In this document: positions 25,636 through 35,100 of the stretch, one piece after another
Numbering within the stretch: the stretch's first letter is position 1
How the letters are laid out: every line of letters starts with the position of its first letter
NCBI GenBank assembly: GCA_014801865.1
Contig: JAAVDH010000031.1
Span: forward strand, 1-41,018
DNA length: 41,018 nt
Source: Bacteroides sp.
GTDB taxonomy: Bacteria; Bacteroidota; Bacteroidia; Bacteroidales; Muribaculaceae
Reading direction: 5' to 3'
Notes under the pieces: model-generated
Databases searched by the model: none
What the model was told of the DNA's origin: nothing
Seen by the model: only the letters and a program-made list of their open reading frames with translations
Translations under genes and position numbers: made by a program

Positions 25636-27075
25636 TCATTTTATCTTCTGCCTTACGAGGTCGTAGAATTCATATACCGACCTCACATACTCGGCTGTCT
25701 GTCGTCCACGGAAATATCCGTAGCGACATACGGGATCATTGTAGTATTCCGGCTTCGACTTCATGAGCAACGCATGCTCTACGTTGTCATGCCATTTCTG
25801 AGGATTCATCCCATGCTTTTCGGCCAGTGCTATGGCGTCAAGTATGTGTGCAGGTCCCGAATTATAGGCTGCTATCACGAATTTCAGCCTTTCTTTAGGG
25901 TCCGTGACTTTGTCACTCAACATCTTATCGAGGTTAGAGAGGATTTTTCCGGCCGTTGCTATACAGAGGGCGTTATCAAGAAGTTGTTCTACCCGTAGTC
26001 CGTAGGCACGTGCCGTAGCGGGCATGATTTGCATGATACCTCTTGCGCCGGCCCATGATACTACCGTAGGGTCAAACCTACTTTCGGTAAATGCCATGGC
26101 GGCCAGCAGACGCCAGTCCCAGTCAATCTCTTTGGCGGTGGTCTTGAACAGATGGTCGTAGGTCGATATGCGGCCGTGATTTAGATCAATTGTGTAGATT
26201 GACAATTCACCCTTACTCATCTCGAAGTAGCGCTTTAGGATTTCGGCCTGGGCGCGTTGCGGAGCCTCCTGAGCAAACCATGCGTTGATGGAGTCAGCGA
26301 GCCACTGCCGTCCGGGAGCCACTCCCCACGATGAACGCTGTGGAAAACTTACCTGAAGCGATACGTCGAGATCGCGATAGTATGTGCGATTGAGTCGGGC
26401 TATGTCGCTGTCCACGATGGTCAGGGGAATTTCTCCGCGTGACACCATAGCTATGAGGTCTTCGGTGATGAGAGTATCGCGGTCGATGGGACGTATTATT
26501 ATCCCTCCGCCAAGCTCAGTATTGAGGTTGTTGAGGCGTGCATGATACTTACTTCCTTTCTCTACATATACCTCGCGCCCTATTAGCTGGGTCACGTCTG
26601 AGATATGTTCTCCATTGCGCTGCTTGGGTTGCACAAGTACTTGATGGGTAATATTCTCCGGTCCGACGGGGAGTATGTGGTCGCGGTATTCAGCCGTGAC
26701 GGGCACTTCGTAGGCTATAAGGTCAGTGTAACCCGAATCAAGCATGGCTATGGCGGATCCAAGGCTCGGAGCTATCTGAAGGTCAATCGTCATACTCTTG
26801 TCCTCGGCCATACGGCGCACAAGGTCATAATCGTAGCCCATGCGCTGCTCGCGATATATGAAGAATGAGGTAGGACTATATAGAGTCACCACCCTGAGCG
26901 TGTCGGGCAGGGTGGTGGCCATAGTGTCTCTATCATCTTTTCCGGAGCTGCCGTTACCCCCGCATGCTTGCGTCAAAGCCATGGCTATGACCGCAACAAT
27001 GGTGGGGATGAATCTTTGGATGCATCCGTAGAGGGCCTTATACGAGGCGTTCAGACGTATGCGGTCGGTATTCAA
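25636..27075 (-). CDS. mltF: Membrane-bound lytic murein transglycosylase F
   Basis: This 479-residue lipoprotein cleaves peptidoglycan glycan strands, releasing anhydro-muropeptides. An N-terminal hydrophobic segment ends in a lipobox (LTQAC, Cys38). Residues about 60-290 form a periplasmic substrate-binding-protein type 3 domain (IYREQRMGYDYDLVRRMAE). Residues about 310-460 form the SLT lysozyme-like domain with catalytic Glu331 in FTESRFDP and the motif GIMQIMPATA. This two-domain order defines MltF. Its ATG overlaps the purM stop region by 4 bases, indicating translational coupling. Confidence 0.95.
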   Translation of the reverse strand: MNTDRIRLNASYKALYGCIQRFIPTIVAVIAMALTQACGGNGSSGKDDRDTMATTLPDTLRVVTLYSPTSFFIYREQRMGYDYDLVRRMAEDKSMTIDLQIAPSLGSAIAMLDSGYTDLIAYEVPVTAEYRDHILPVGPENITHQVLVQPKQRNGEHISDVTQLIGREVYVEKGSKYHARLNNLNTELGGGIIIRPIDRDTLITEDLIAMVSRGEIPLTIVDSDIARLNRTYYRDLDVSLQVSFPQRSSWGVAPGRQWLADSINAWFAQEAPQRAQAEILKRYFEMSKGELSIYTIDLNHGRISTYDHLFKTTAKEIDWDWRLLAAMAFTESRFDPTVVSWAGARGIMQIMPATARAYGLRVEQLLDNALCIATAGKILSNLDKMLSDKVTDPKERLKFVIAAYNSGPAHILDAIALAEKHGMNPQKWHDNVEHALLMKSKPEYYNDPVCRYGYFRGRQTAEYVRSVYEFYDLVRQKIK

Positions 27076-28238
27076 TATTCAAACGTACCCTTGTCTGAGA
27101 TGATGGTAAGGCGATTGGTGTCTGCGCTTTCTACGCGACCCACTATGCGTCCCTCGATACCGAAGGATGACGCGATGTCTATGACAGCCTGAGCATGTTC
27201 AGGCGAGAGATATATTTCCATACGGTGGCCCATGTTGAACACCTTGTACATCTCCTTCCAATCCGTGTTGCTCTCACGATGTATGAGGTCAAACAGCGGA
27301 GGCACGGGGAAGAGGTTATCCTTGATTACGTGGCAGTGGTCAACGAAATGCATCACCTTGGTCTGAGCGCCGCCGGAGCAGTGGACCATACCATGAATTT
27401 CACCGCGCATACGGTCAAGTACAGCCTTTATCACAGGCGCATAGGTGCGTGTGGGCGACAGTACGAGGTGGCCGGCATCGACGGGAGTGCCCTCTACCGG
27501 ATCGGTCAGCTTCACGCTACCGCTGTATACGAGTTCGTCGGGTACTGCGGCATCGAATGTCTCGGGATATTTCTCGGCTATGTATTTGGCAAACACATCG
27601 TGGCGGGCGGAGGTGAGACCATTGCTGCCCATACCGCCATTGTAAGTATCTTCGTATGTAGCCTTGCCGAAAGAGGCCAGACCTACTATTACATCGCCGG
27701 GGCGTATGTTGGCGTTGTTGATAACATCCTTGCGGGGCATACGGCATGTTACGGTAGAGTCAACGATGATGGAGCGCACGAGGTCACCGACATCTGCAGT
27801 TTCTCCACCGGTGCTGTATATGGCAATACCGTGGGCGCGCAGATCGGCCAGTAATTCCTCAGTGCCGTTGATTATTGCAGCTATCACTTCGCCGGGAATG
27901 AGCATTTTGTTGCGGCCTATGGTGGAGCTTACCAGTATATTGTCGGTAGCTCCTACGCACAGCAGGTCGTCGAGGTTCATTATGAGTGCATCCTGAGCTA
28001 TGCCCTTCCATACGCTCAGGTCGCCTGTCTCACGCCAATAGGCGTAGGCCAGCGACGATTTCGTGCCGGCACCGTCGGCATGCATGATATTGCACCATTC
28101 CGGATCACCTCCGAGTATATCGGGAATAATCTTGCAGAATGCTTTGGGAAATATGCCTTTGTCTATATTGCGTATGGCCGCATGAACATCTTCTTTTGAG
28201 GCGGAAACACCGCGCAGATTGTAACGTTGGTCACTCAT
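27072..28238 (-). CDS. purM: Phosphoribosylformylglycinamidine cyclo-ligase (AIR synthetase)
   Basis: This 388-residue enzyme closes the imidazole ring in purine synthesis, making AIR from FGAM and ATP. The PurM family core is visible: HADGAGTKSSLAY near residues 53-65, the DALIMNLDDLLCVGA segment, and the glycine-rich STGGETADVGD loop that binds ATP. Later segments such as GLASFGKATYEDTYNGGMGSNG and the MVHCSGGAQTKV motif fit the Bacteroidales form, which is longer than the roughly 345 residues of Escherichia coli. It is first in a two-gene unit with mltF, which starts 4 bases before its end. The two are functionally unrelated. Confidence 0.92.
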   Translation of the reverse strand: MSDQRYNLRGVSASKEDVHAAIRNIDKGIFPKAFCKIIPDILGGDPEWCNIMHADGAGTKSSLAYAYWRETGDLSVWKGIAQDALIMNLDDLLCVGATDNILVSSTIGRNKMLIPGEVIAAIINGTEELLADLRAHGIAIYSTGGETADVGDLVRSIIVDSTVTCRMPRKDVINNANIRPGDVIVGLASFGKATYEDTYNGGMGSNGLTSARHDVFAKYIAEKYPETFDAAVPDELVYSGSVKLTDPVEGTPVDAGHLVLSPTRTYAPVIKAVLDRMRGEIHGMVHCSGGAQTKVMHFVDHCHVIKDNLFPVPPLFDLIHRESNTDWKEMYKVFNMGHRMEIYLSPEHAQAVIDIASSFGIEGRIVGRVESADTNRLTIISDKGTFEY

Positions 28239-28276
28239 AATGATGGGATGAACGGTTTTAAGTCTATACTTATGTG

Positions 28277-28284
28277 CAAAGGTA
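28277..28284 (-). promoter_or_regulatory. -7 element for purM-mltF
   Basis: TACCTTTG on the minus strand, 39 bases before the purM start codon. Confidence 0.5.
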
Positions 28285-28315
28285 CGTTTTTTTTCCCGAT
28301 GACCGTTAAAATCAC

Positions 28316-28323
28316 TACATTTG
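28316..28323 (+). promoter_or_regulatory. -7 element immediately before tcdA
   Basis: TACATTTG ends 4 bases before the tcdA ATG. With the usual distance to the start site, transcription would begin at or within the start codon, implying a leaderless mRNA. Confidence 0.4.
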
Positions 28324-28327
28324 TTCC

Positions 28328-29074
28328 ATGGAACATATTGAGGACATATTCAACCGCACCGAACGTCTTATCGGCAGTGAGGGACTTGAAGCATTGTCGG
28401 GTGCCAGAGTCATACTCTTCGGACTTGGAGGCGTTGGCAGCTGGTGTGCCGAAGCACTGGTGCGCAGCGGTGTCGGACATCTTACTATCGTTGATGCCGA
28501 CCGTGTGGCCGTGTCAAATATCAACCGTCAGTTGCCTGCACTTGTGTCAACCGTCGGTCGCCCTAAGACCGAGGTTATGGCTGAGCGTCTTGCCGCCATC
28601 AATCCCGAGGCTGAGATTAAGGCCATAGAGGGGTTATATACCGAAGCTACCTCTTCGGATTTCCATCTTGAGGATTATGACTATGTGATCGACGCCATAG
28701 ACAGCCTGGCTGATAAGGCTCACCTGATACTCCACGCTACATCGCTCAAACGTCCACGGCTCGTGTCGTCAATGGGTGCGGCGCTCAAGATGAATCCTGA
28801 GAAGATTTCTGTAGCGGAGTTCTGGAAGGTGACGGGATGTCCCTTGGCTGCCGCACTCAGGCGTAAGTTTAAGAAGTCGGGACGTATGCCGCGTCGTAAA
28901 TTCAAGTGTGTGTACTCGCCCGAATTACGCTCTAACCATGAGGTGAAAGAGGATGAATCGGGCGCTATGAGTTTTAACAAGGTGGCGGTAAACGGAGCTA
29001 TGTGTCACATCACGGCCATCTTCGGCTTTATGCTCGCCGGCCTTGTCATAGAGGGAATCGTAGAGAAAAGTTAG
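28328..29074 (+). CDS. tcdA: tRNA threonylcarbamoyladenosine dehydratase (TcdA/CsdL)
   Basis: This 248-residue E1-like enzyme uses ATP to cyclise t6A to ct6A at position 37 of ANN-decoding tRNAs. The ThiF-type nucleotide-binding fold starts at about residue 30 (VILFGLGGVGSWCAEALVRSG). Asp and Arg-rich adenylation motifs follow (DADRVAVSNINRQ) and then the DAIDSLADK segment. The length and the N-terminus (ERLIGSEGLEAL) match TcdA rather than ThiF or MoeB. It is divergent from purM and convergent with the Crp/Fnr-type gene; a shared hairpin separates their ends. Confidence 0.94.
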   Translation: MEHIEDIFNRTERLIGSEGLEALSGARVILFGLGGVGSWCAEALVRSGVGHLTIVDADRVAVSNINRQLPALVSTVGRPKTEVMAERLAAINPEAEIKAIEGLYTEATSSDFHLEDYDYVIDAIDSLADKAHLILHATSLKRPRLVSSMGAALKMNPEKISVAEFWKVTGCPLAAALRRKFKKSGRMPRRKFKCVYSPELRSNHEVKEDESGAMSFNKVAVNGAMCHITAIFGFMLAGLVIEGIVEKS

Positions 29075-29106
29075 AGTGTGTGTTTGAGATAAATTCAAAC
29101 ACTCTC
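29073..29106. terminator. Hairpin between convergent tcdA and crp-type genes
   Basis: GTGTTTGA (29080-29087) pairs with TCAAACAC (29095-29102), with further AGAG/CTCT pairing outside. It overlaps the tcdA stop codon and abuts the other gene's stop, so it probably ends both transcripts. Confidence 0.5.
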
Positions 29107-29805
29107 TTAGCCGAATTTACTGATTTTTCTGAGTAAAGCTTCGTTGAGAATCTTGATTTCACGACCGTCCACTACAATGATACGCTCGTTGACAAAGGTC
29201 GAGAGAGTACGTATGGCATTTGAAGTGGTCATGTTCGACAGGTTGGCAAGGTCTTCACGCGCCATGTATATGCGTAATGTCATACCGTCATCTTCGTAGC
29301 CGTAATTGTCGCGTAGTACAATCAGTGCCTCGGCAAGACGTCCGCGTATATGTTTCTGAGTGAGGTTTACTATACGGGTATCGGAGTTGCCGAGATTGCG
29401 CGATAGCTCGTGGATGAAGAACCACGCAAGGTCACGGTTGCAATTTATGAGTTCCTCCACCACTGTCATGGGTATGGAGCCTACTATGGAGTTTTCGATA
29501 GCAGCGGCACTTGACACGTAGGGCTCGTGAGCAAAGTATGCGCGGTAGCCGAAATACTGTACGGGACGTATGAGTCGCAGTATCTGCTGGCGACCTCCTA
29601 CACCGTCTTTGTACTTCTTTACTTTGCCGTGGAGCAGACACCACAGATGTTCGGGCTCGTCACGCTCGGCATAAATCACCTGATTCTTCTTGTAGTGATG
29701 TATGGTGAAATTATCAGTGATACGGCGCTTCTCTTCTCCGGTAAGCACCGACCACATGTCTGACAGGTCTTCTGTCATTACTTTTTCGAGCGTGGATTTT
29801 ATCAT
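29107..29805 (-). CDS. Crp/Fnr-family transcriptional regulator
   Basis: This 232-residue protein has an N-terminal cyclic-nucleotide-binding-type beta-roll (about residues 20-135; VIYAERDEPEHLWCLLHGKVKKYKDG) and a C-terminal winged helix-turn-helix of the Crp type (about 155-225; MAREDLANLSNMTTSNAIRTLSTF). The N-terminal cysteine cluster of oxygen-sensing Fnr is absent and the cAMP-binding Arg-Ser pair is not recognisable, so the ligand is unknown. Bacteroidota carry many such regulators, some tied to redox or stress responses. A perfect 14-bp palindrome at the predicted transcription start suggests autoregulation. Confidence 0.92.
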   Translation of the reverse strand: MIKSTLEKVMTEDLSDMWSVLTGEEKRRITDNFTIHHYKKNQVIYAERDEPEHLWCLLHGKVKKYKDGVGGRQQILRLIRPVQYFGYRAYFAHEPYVSSAAAIENSIVGSIPMTVVEELINCNRDLAWFFIHELSRNLGNSDTRIVNLTQKHIRGRLAEALIVLRDNYGYEDDGMTLRIYMAREDLANLSNMTTSNAIRTLSTFVNERIIVVDGREIKILNEALLRKISKFG

Positions 29806-29852
29806 TATGATTAGTTCGGTTTGGAATCAGAAATCCAAGTGGTTTTGTAACT

Positions 29853-29866
29853 ATGTTTTAAAACAT
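29853..29866. promoter_or_regulatory. Palindromic candidate operator of the Crp/Fnr-type gene
   Basis: ATGTTTTAAAACAT is a perfect 14-bp palindrome. It sits at the predicted minus-strand transcription start, directly downstream of the -7 element (29869-29876). Position and TGT...ACA half-sites fit an operator for a Crp-type dimer, most simply the gene's own product. Confidence 0.45.
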
Positions 29867-29868
29867 GG

Positions 29869-29902
29869 CAAAGATACAAATTTATTGGATGTATACAGCA
29901 AA
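29869..29902 (-). promoter_or_regulatory. Promoter for the Crp/Fnr-type gene
   Basis: On the minus strand, TTTG (29899-29902), 22 bases and TATCTTTG (29869-29876), giving a leader of about 57 bases. Confidence 0.55.
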
Positions 29903-29977
29903 TTAATCCATGAAAAAATCACGCTATCGGCCTATGACGGGGACAATTGCGGGATAAAAATGTAGTGAATTACGGTG

Positions 29978-30202
29978 CTACCCGTGTGATGTCTCGGCGT
30001 CAGCCGCCTTGGCATAAAGCCTCCCCTCAGTATCAAGATACAGGCGTATGGAGTGCCCTATGTAGAGTGTGGAGTGAGTTTCACCGGTAAATGGAAGTAT
30101 CGTAACCTCACCCCCGGGCCACTGCTGAAGAGCTGTGGCCATAGTGTGGCGCCGACCCTGGAGGTCAATGATGACCGGAGCGAAGTATCTTACAGAAGTC
30201 AT
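29978..30202 (-). CDS. Small conserved-looking protein, last gene of the ileS operon
   Basis: ATG at 30202 gives 74 residues (MTSVRYFAPVIIDLQGRRH at the start; GGEVTILPFTGETHSTLYI in the middle). The frame remains open further upstream into the previous gene, but that part translates to low-quality sequence, so the start at 30202 is preferred. The protein has alternating beta-strand character and no signal peptide or membrane helix. It begins 55 bases after the DUF4296 lipoprotein stop on the same strand. I do not recognise a named family. Confidence 0.6.
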   Translation of the reverse strand: MTSVRYFAPVIIDLQGRRHTMATALQQWPGGEVTILPFTGETHSTLYIGHSIRLYLDTEGRLYAKAADAETSHG

Positions 30203-30257
30203 GACAAGGTGTGTGGGGGGGATACGACTTACAGATGGAGCGTATGGAAGAGCACAC

Positions 30258-31103
30258 TTAGCGCAGCTTGACCGACGATTGGGAGGCACGTTTTGATGAT
30301 GAGGTGCCAGGTATCCAGCGTGTGCGGTAGAGCGAAATGGAGTCAATAAGCGTGACTTTGCTTGCATCATCACCCATGGGATGGGAGATGACGCCGAATA
30401 CATTGGACGCCGCACGGGTCGAGTCGAGAACCAGTGTAATCGACTTCCATCCCTCACCTCGCAGCGATGAGCGGGTATAGTCGGTAGTCCCGTCATAATA
30501 CTCGGCTGCGATAGTTACTGAGGTGGGGTTAAATTCGTCGCCGTTGAGCTTAAAAGATAGTGTATAGGTGTCGCCGCGTTCCCAATGTCGGTCAGACGAT
30601 AGGCTGAAAGGCACTATCTCGGAGGGCATGTCGGGAGTCAGGCGCAGATATCTTATCGAGGGCCATACGTCTACGGAGTCACCTTCGAGAGCGACGCTCG
30701 GCCCGGTGCCCAGATTGTCAGCGGCAAGCGTAGCCTTGTTAAGGCGGTCTTCGAGTATCTCTATGGTACGGTCATAGACTTCGGTGTAGAGGTCCATGTG
30801 CTTGCCATACCACATGAAGCTACTGTCAACAGTGGCTGCATCCACTCCGTGGCGCTTGTAGATTGATACGAGCAGAGCCGTCTTCACCGAGTCGTCTTTA
30901 AAAGCGCGCGAATTGTTGTCAACCACACTTTCGCCGGTAAAAATGTCAGCCAAAAGTTGTGACATCTTCTCCGGAGGAATCACTCCCGACGGTGTGGTGG
31001 AACATGACGTCAGCACTCCCGACAGTACACAGAGGGCTGTGGCGATACAAAGGAAGGGCAGAGTAAGTATTACTTTCAGCTTATGATTCAGATTCTGTAT
31101 CAT
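30258..31103 (-). CDS. DUF4296-domain lipoprotein
   Basis: This 281-residue protein has a signal segment ending in a lipobox Cys34 (VLTSC). Residues about 45-125 match DUF4296: a P-P-E-K-M start, LLADIFTGESV, then a DSVKTALLVSIYKRHGVDAATVDSSFMWY segment ending with the helix that follows. The C-terminal 150 residues are beta-rich and form an apparent extra domain beyond DUF4296. The gene overlaps the end of lspA by 23 bases. Since LspA is the signal peptidase that processes lipoproteins, the two products act in the same envelope pathway, but a direct link is inference. Function is unknown. Confidence 0.82.
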   Translation of the reverse strand: MIQNLNHKLKVILTLPFLCIATALCVLSGVLTSCSTTPSGVIPPEKMSQLLADIFTGESVVDNNSRAFKDDSVKTALLVSIYKRHGVDAATVDSSFMWYGKHMDLYTEVYDRTIEILEDRLNKATLAADNLGTGPSVALEGDSVDVWPSIRYLRLTPDMPSEIVPFSLSSDRHWERGDTYTLSFKLNGDEFNPTSVTIAAEYYDGTTDYTRSSLRGEGWKSITLVLDSTRAASNVFGVISHPMGDDASKVTLIDSISLYRTRWIPGTSSSKRASQSSVKLR

Positions 31104-31752
31104 CGGTGGCGGTATCGGTGACGGATTGTCGCACAGGGTAGGCCATATACTTAGAGAAGAAGAATATCAGCACTATCATGCCTACGGTGATAGCCGCATC
31201 GGCAAGATTGAATACGGGCTGAAAGAAGATGAAGTGTTCACCTCCGAACCACGGCATCCAGTCGGGCCAGTCGAAGCTCACGAGGGGAAAGTACAGCATA
31301 TCTACCACACGCCCGTGAAAGAAGGGTGCATATCCTCCCTCGGGGGGAAACATGGTAGCTACAGCCGGAGGCATAGGGTTGTTGAATATCACTCCGTAGA
31401 AGATACAGTCAAAGATGTTGCCCATGGCGCCTGCTAGCACGAGGGCAACACATACGATATATCCCACACTGTAGCGCGGATTGCGGCAGATGAGCCACAG
31501 GTAGTAGCCTATGGCTGTCACGGCCACTATGCGGAATAGGGTGAGGAAGAGCTTGCTGCCCATCTCCATTCCGAAGGCCATGCCGTTATTCTCAATGAAG
31601 TTGAGCTGAAACCATGAGGTTATAGGCAGGTCTTCGCCAAGATAAAAATGTGTCTTGACCCATATCTTGAAAAACTGGTCAAGAATTATAACAGCGGCGA
31701 TCACCAGGATGGCGATCGCCCCGTTAGATAGTCTGTTATGTGATGGTGTCAC
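31081..31752 (-). CDS. lspA: Lipoprotein signal peptidase II
   Basis: This 223-residue inner-membrane aspartyl protease removes signal peptides from prolipoproteins. Four hydrophobic helices are present. The conserved motifs are NNGMAFG near residue 55, GNIFD with catalytic Asp115, and FNLADA with catalytic Asp185. It is about 60 residues longer than the Escherichia coli enzyme because of an insertion between the two aspartates (about residues 125-170), a common feature of Bacteroidales LspA. It overlaps the dksA-like gene by 4 bases upstream and the DUF4296 gene by 23 bases downstream, so translation is coupled. Confidence 0.96.
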   Translation of the reverse strand: MTPSHNRLSNGAIAILVIAAVIILDQFFKIWVKTHFYLGEDLPITSWFQLNFIENNGMAFGMEMGSKLFLTLFRIVAVTAIGYYLWLICRNPRYSVGYIVCVALVLAGAMGNIFDCIFYGVIFNNPMPPAVATMFPPEGGYAPFFHGRVVDMLYFPLVSFDWPDWMPWFGGEHFIFFQPVFNLADAAITVGMIVLIFFFSKYMAYPVRQSVTDTATDDTESES

Positions 31753-32135
31753 TTTTTCTTAGTCTGTTGGGTCTTTACCTCGATACTGAGAGTGGCGTGT
31801 GGCACGGCGCGGAGTCGTTCCTTAGGTATCAGTGTTCCGGTCTCGCGACATATTCCGTATGTTTTATTTTCTATGCGCACAAGTGCTGCCTGAAGATGCT
31901 GTATGAACTTCATCTGTCGCTGTGCCAGCCGTCCCGCCTCTTCTTTGCCAAGAGTATTGGCCCCCTCCTCAAGCACCTTGAAAGTGGGGGAGGTATCGGC
32001 CACGTCATTTCCGTCCGAATTATCCAGATCGGCCTTGATTATGTCGTAGTCACGCTGGGCTTTTTCGAGTTTCTTCAGTATCAGTTCTTTAAACTCCTGA
32101 AGTTCTTCGTCGGAGTAGCGGGTCTTCTCAGTCAT
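31749..32135 (-). CDS. DksA/TraR-family protein with a degenerate zinc-finger motif
   Basis: This 128-residue protein has the N-terminal coiled coil typical of DksA-like RNA polymerase secondary-channel proteins (EELQEFKELILKKLEKAQRDYD). It also has the C-terminal region where DksA carries a four-cysteine zinc finger. Here that region reads YGICRETGTLIPKERLRAVPHATL, with a single cysteine, so zinc binding is doubtful. The DxxDxA-type acidic tip is not certain. In DksA the protein works with ppGpp to adjust rRNA and amino-acid promoters. The start codon lies 2 bases after the ileS stop, and the end overlaps lspA by 4 bases. Confidence 0.85.
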   Translation of the reverse strand: MTEKTRYSDEELQEFKELILKKLEKAQRDYDIIKADLDNSDGNDVADTSPTFKVLEEGANTLGKEEAGRLAQRQMKFIQHLQAALVRIENKTYGICRETGTLIPKERLRAVPHATLSIEVKTQQTKKK

Positions 32136-32137
32136 AA

Positions 32138-35100
32138 TTATTTAGCGGTGTTGAGAGCGATATTGACAACTACGTTCATATCGTCCATCGAAAGGGTCTC
32201 GCTGTCCGCATCGTTGATATCTACCTGACCAACGCTGACAGAGTCGGCAAGTACCTGACGGGCTATATATGAAGCGTAGTTACGTATGGCCTCGTCGGTA
32301 GTTTCAGAGGGGGCCACAGTCACGTTGATACGGTCGGTGATGTCATAGTCGCGGCTCTTACGTATGTTCTGTACGCGGTTGACGATTTCGCGGGCTATAC
32401 CCTCCTGGCGCAGGTCATCGGTGATGGTTATGTCGAGTGCCACAGTGATGTTACCTTCGTTGGCCACGAGCCAGCCGGGGATATCTTCCGATATAACCTC
32501 TACGTCGGCGAGGTCTATCACAGCCTGCTGACCGTTGACGTCTATAGCGAGGCTGCCTTCCTTCTCAAGCGCAGCAATCTGGGCCTGCGACAGACCGGTG
32601 ATGGCGGCGGCAACCTGCTTCATCATCTTGCCGTGCTTCGGGCCGAGCTTTTTGAAGTCGGGCTTGACGCGCTTGACAAGCACACCGTCGTCGCTGCTTA
32701 CAAGTTGCAGATCTTTGACGTTAACCTCATTGGTGATGAGGTCGCGGATAGCGGCGATAGCCTCGCGCTGATGTTCGTCAACGGCGGGCACCATGATACG
32801 CAGCAGGGGCTGACGCACCTTGATGTTGGCACGGCGACGTAGCGAGAGTACCAGTGAAGTGATGGTCTGGGCGGTGGCCATACGCTCCTCGAGAGCCTTG
32901 TCTATAATCTTTTCGTCTATCTCGGGGAAGCGTGTGAGGTGAACTGACTCATCCGTAGCAGTGAGGTCGCGATAGAGGCGGTCGGCATAGAAGGGTGCGA
33001 ACGGCGCTATCAGCTTGGCTACAGTAAGCAGACAGGTATAGAGTGTCTGGTAGGCTGCCAGTTTGTCGGTGTCCATCTCTCCACCCCAGAAGCGTTTGCG
33101 GCAGAGACGTACATACCAGTTAGAGAGATTGTCGTTGACAAATTCGCTTATGGCGCGGGCGGCGCGTGTAAGTTCGTAGTCGTCAAGCGACTCCTTGACA
33201 GTCTTTACCAGTGTATTGAGCAGTGAGAGAATCCAGCGGTCAATTTCGGGACGCTCCTCAACGAGCACCTGAGGCATTTCGGGGTCGAAGCCGTCGACAT
33301 TAGCGTAGAGCGCGAAGAATGAGTAGGTATTGTAGAGTGTCGAGAAGAACTTACGGGCCACTTCCTTTACACCCTCCTTGTCAAACTTGAGGTTATCCCA
33401 AGGCGATGAGTTGCTTATCATGTACCATCGCAGGGGATCACTGCCGAATTCTTCAATAGCCTCGAAGGGATTGACGGCATTGCCGAGACGTTTCGACATC
33501 TTGTTGCCATCCTTATCGAGCACAAGTCCGTTGGAAATCACAGCCTTGTAGGCTACGCTGTCCTTCACCATACCGGCTATGGCGTGGAGGGTGAAGAACC
33601 ATCCACGGGTCTGGTCCACACCTTCGGCTATGAAGTCGGCGGGGAAGAGTTCACCGGAGTCGATACCCTCCTTGTTCTCGAAGGGATAGTGCTGCTGGGC
33701 AAAAGGCATGGAGCCTGAGTCAAACCATACGTCGATGAGGTCGGTCTCACGCTTCATGGGCTTACCTGTGGGGCTCACAAGTATAATGTCATCCACATAG
33801 GGACGGTGTAGGTCAATCTTCTCGTAGTTATCCTTATGGTATTCTCCGGGCACGAATCCGCGGTCGCGATAAGGGTTAGACTTCATAAGTCCGGCCTCTA
33901 CGGCCTTGTCTATTTCGTTGAAGAGTTGTTCCACACTTTCGATGCAGATTTCCTCCTTGGCATCTTCTGTACGCCAGATAGGCAGGGGAGTACCCCAGTA
34001 GCGGCTGCGCGAGAGGTTCCAGTCCTGAAGGTTTTCAAGCCACTTGCCGAAACGTCCCGAACCTGTCGAAGCAGGTTTCCACTTGATGGTGTTGTTCAGC
34101 TCTATAAGACGGTCGCGCACAGCTGTCGAGCGGATAAACCAGCTGTCGAGCGGATAGTAGAGCACGGGCTTGTCAGTACGCCAGCAGTGAGGGTAGTTGT
34201 GTACGTGCTTCTCTATCTTGAATGCCTCGCCCTGTTGCTTCATCTCGAGCGAAAGGATTATGTTGAGGTCCTCGGCCTTATCGGCTGCCTGCTGGTCATA
34301 CTTTCCTTCGGGTGAGAAACGTGGATCGTAGGCGTTCTTCACATAGTCGCCCGCATGGCGTGAGTATTCGGACACGTTCACACACTTCTCTATGAAACTT
34401 TCGGCCAGTTCGTCAAGCAGGTAGTAGCGACCGGTGAGATCTACCATCGGACGGGTCTCGCCGCGCTTACTTATCATGAACAGTGAGGGAATACCGGCAG
34501 CCTTGGCCACCTTGGCATCATCGGCACCGAATGTGGGGGCGATGTGTACGATACCCGTACCATCCTCGGTTGTTACGTAGTCGCCGGGGATTACGCGGAA
34601 AGCCAGTTCGGCAAGCTCCACGAAATTCTCATCACCTACCTTGAAGCACTTGTCAGGATTAGCTTCAGCGTAAGCCGTTACGTATTCGGCGCTCAGGTCA
34701 TTGACCTTGTCGCAGGGCTTGACCCACGGCATGAGCTGAGCGTAGCGCATACCTACGAGGTCAGTACCTGTGTAGTGGCCCACAATCTGATAGGGCACCA
34801 CTTTGTCGCCGGGCTTATACTCATCGAGGGGCAGTTTGTCAGCCTCGGGCTTAAAGTAAGCTTGAAGCAGCGACTCGGCCATAACTACGGTGAGTTTATC
34901 GCCATTATAGGGGTTATATGTTCGCAAGGCCACATATTTGATAGAGGGGCCTACGCACAGAGCTGTATTCGAGGGGAGCGTCCATGGAGTAGTGGTCCAC
35001 GCCAGGAAAGAGGGCTGACCCCATCCGGTCATTTCGGGTTTGGGATCAAGCATGCGGAATATCGCTGTGCAGGTGGTATCCTTCACGTCGCGGTAACATC

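Noticed and set aside
30203..30496. N-terminal extension of the 74-residue protein into the DUF4296 gene
   Set aside because: The extension reads as low-quality out-of-frame sequence of the lipoprotein gene; only the part from 30202 on looks protein-like.
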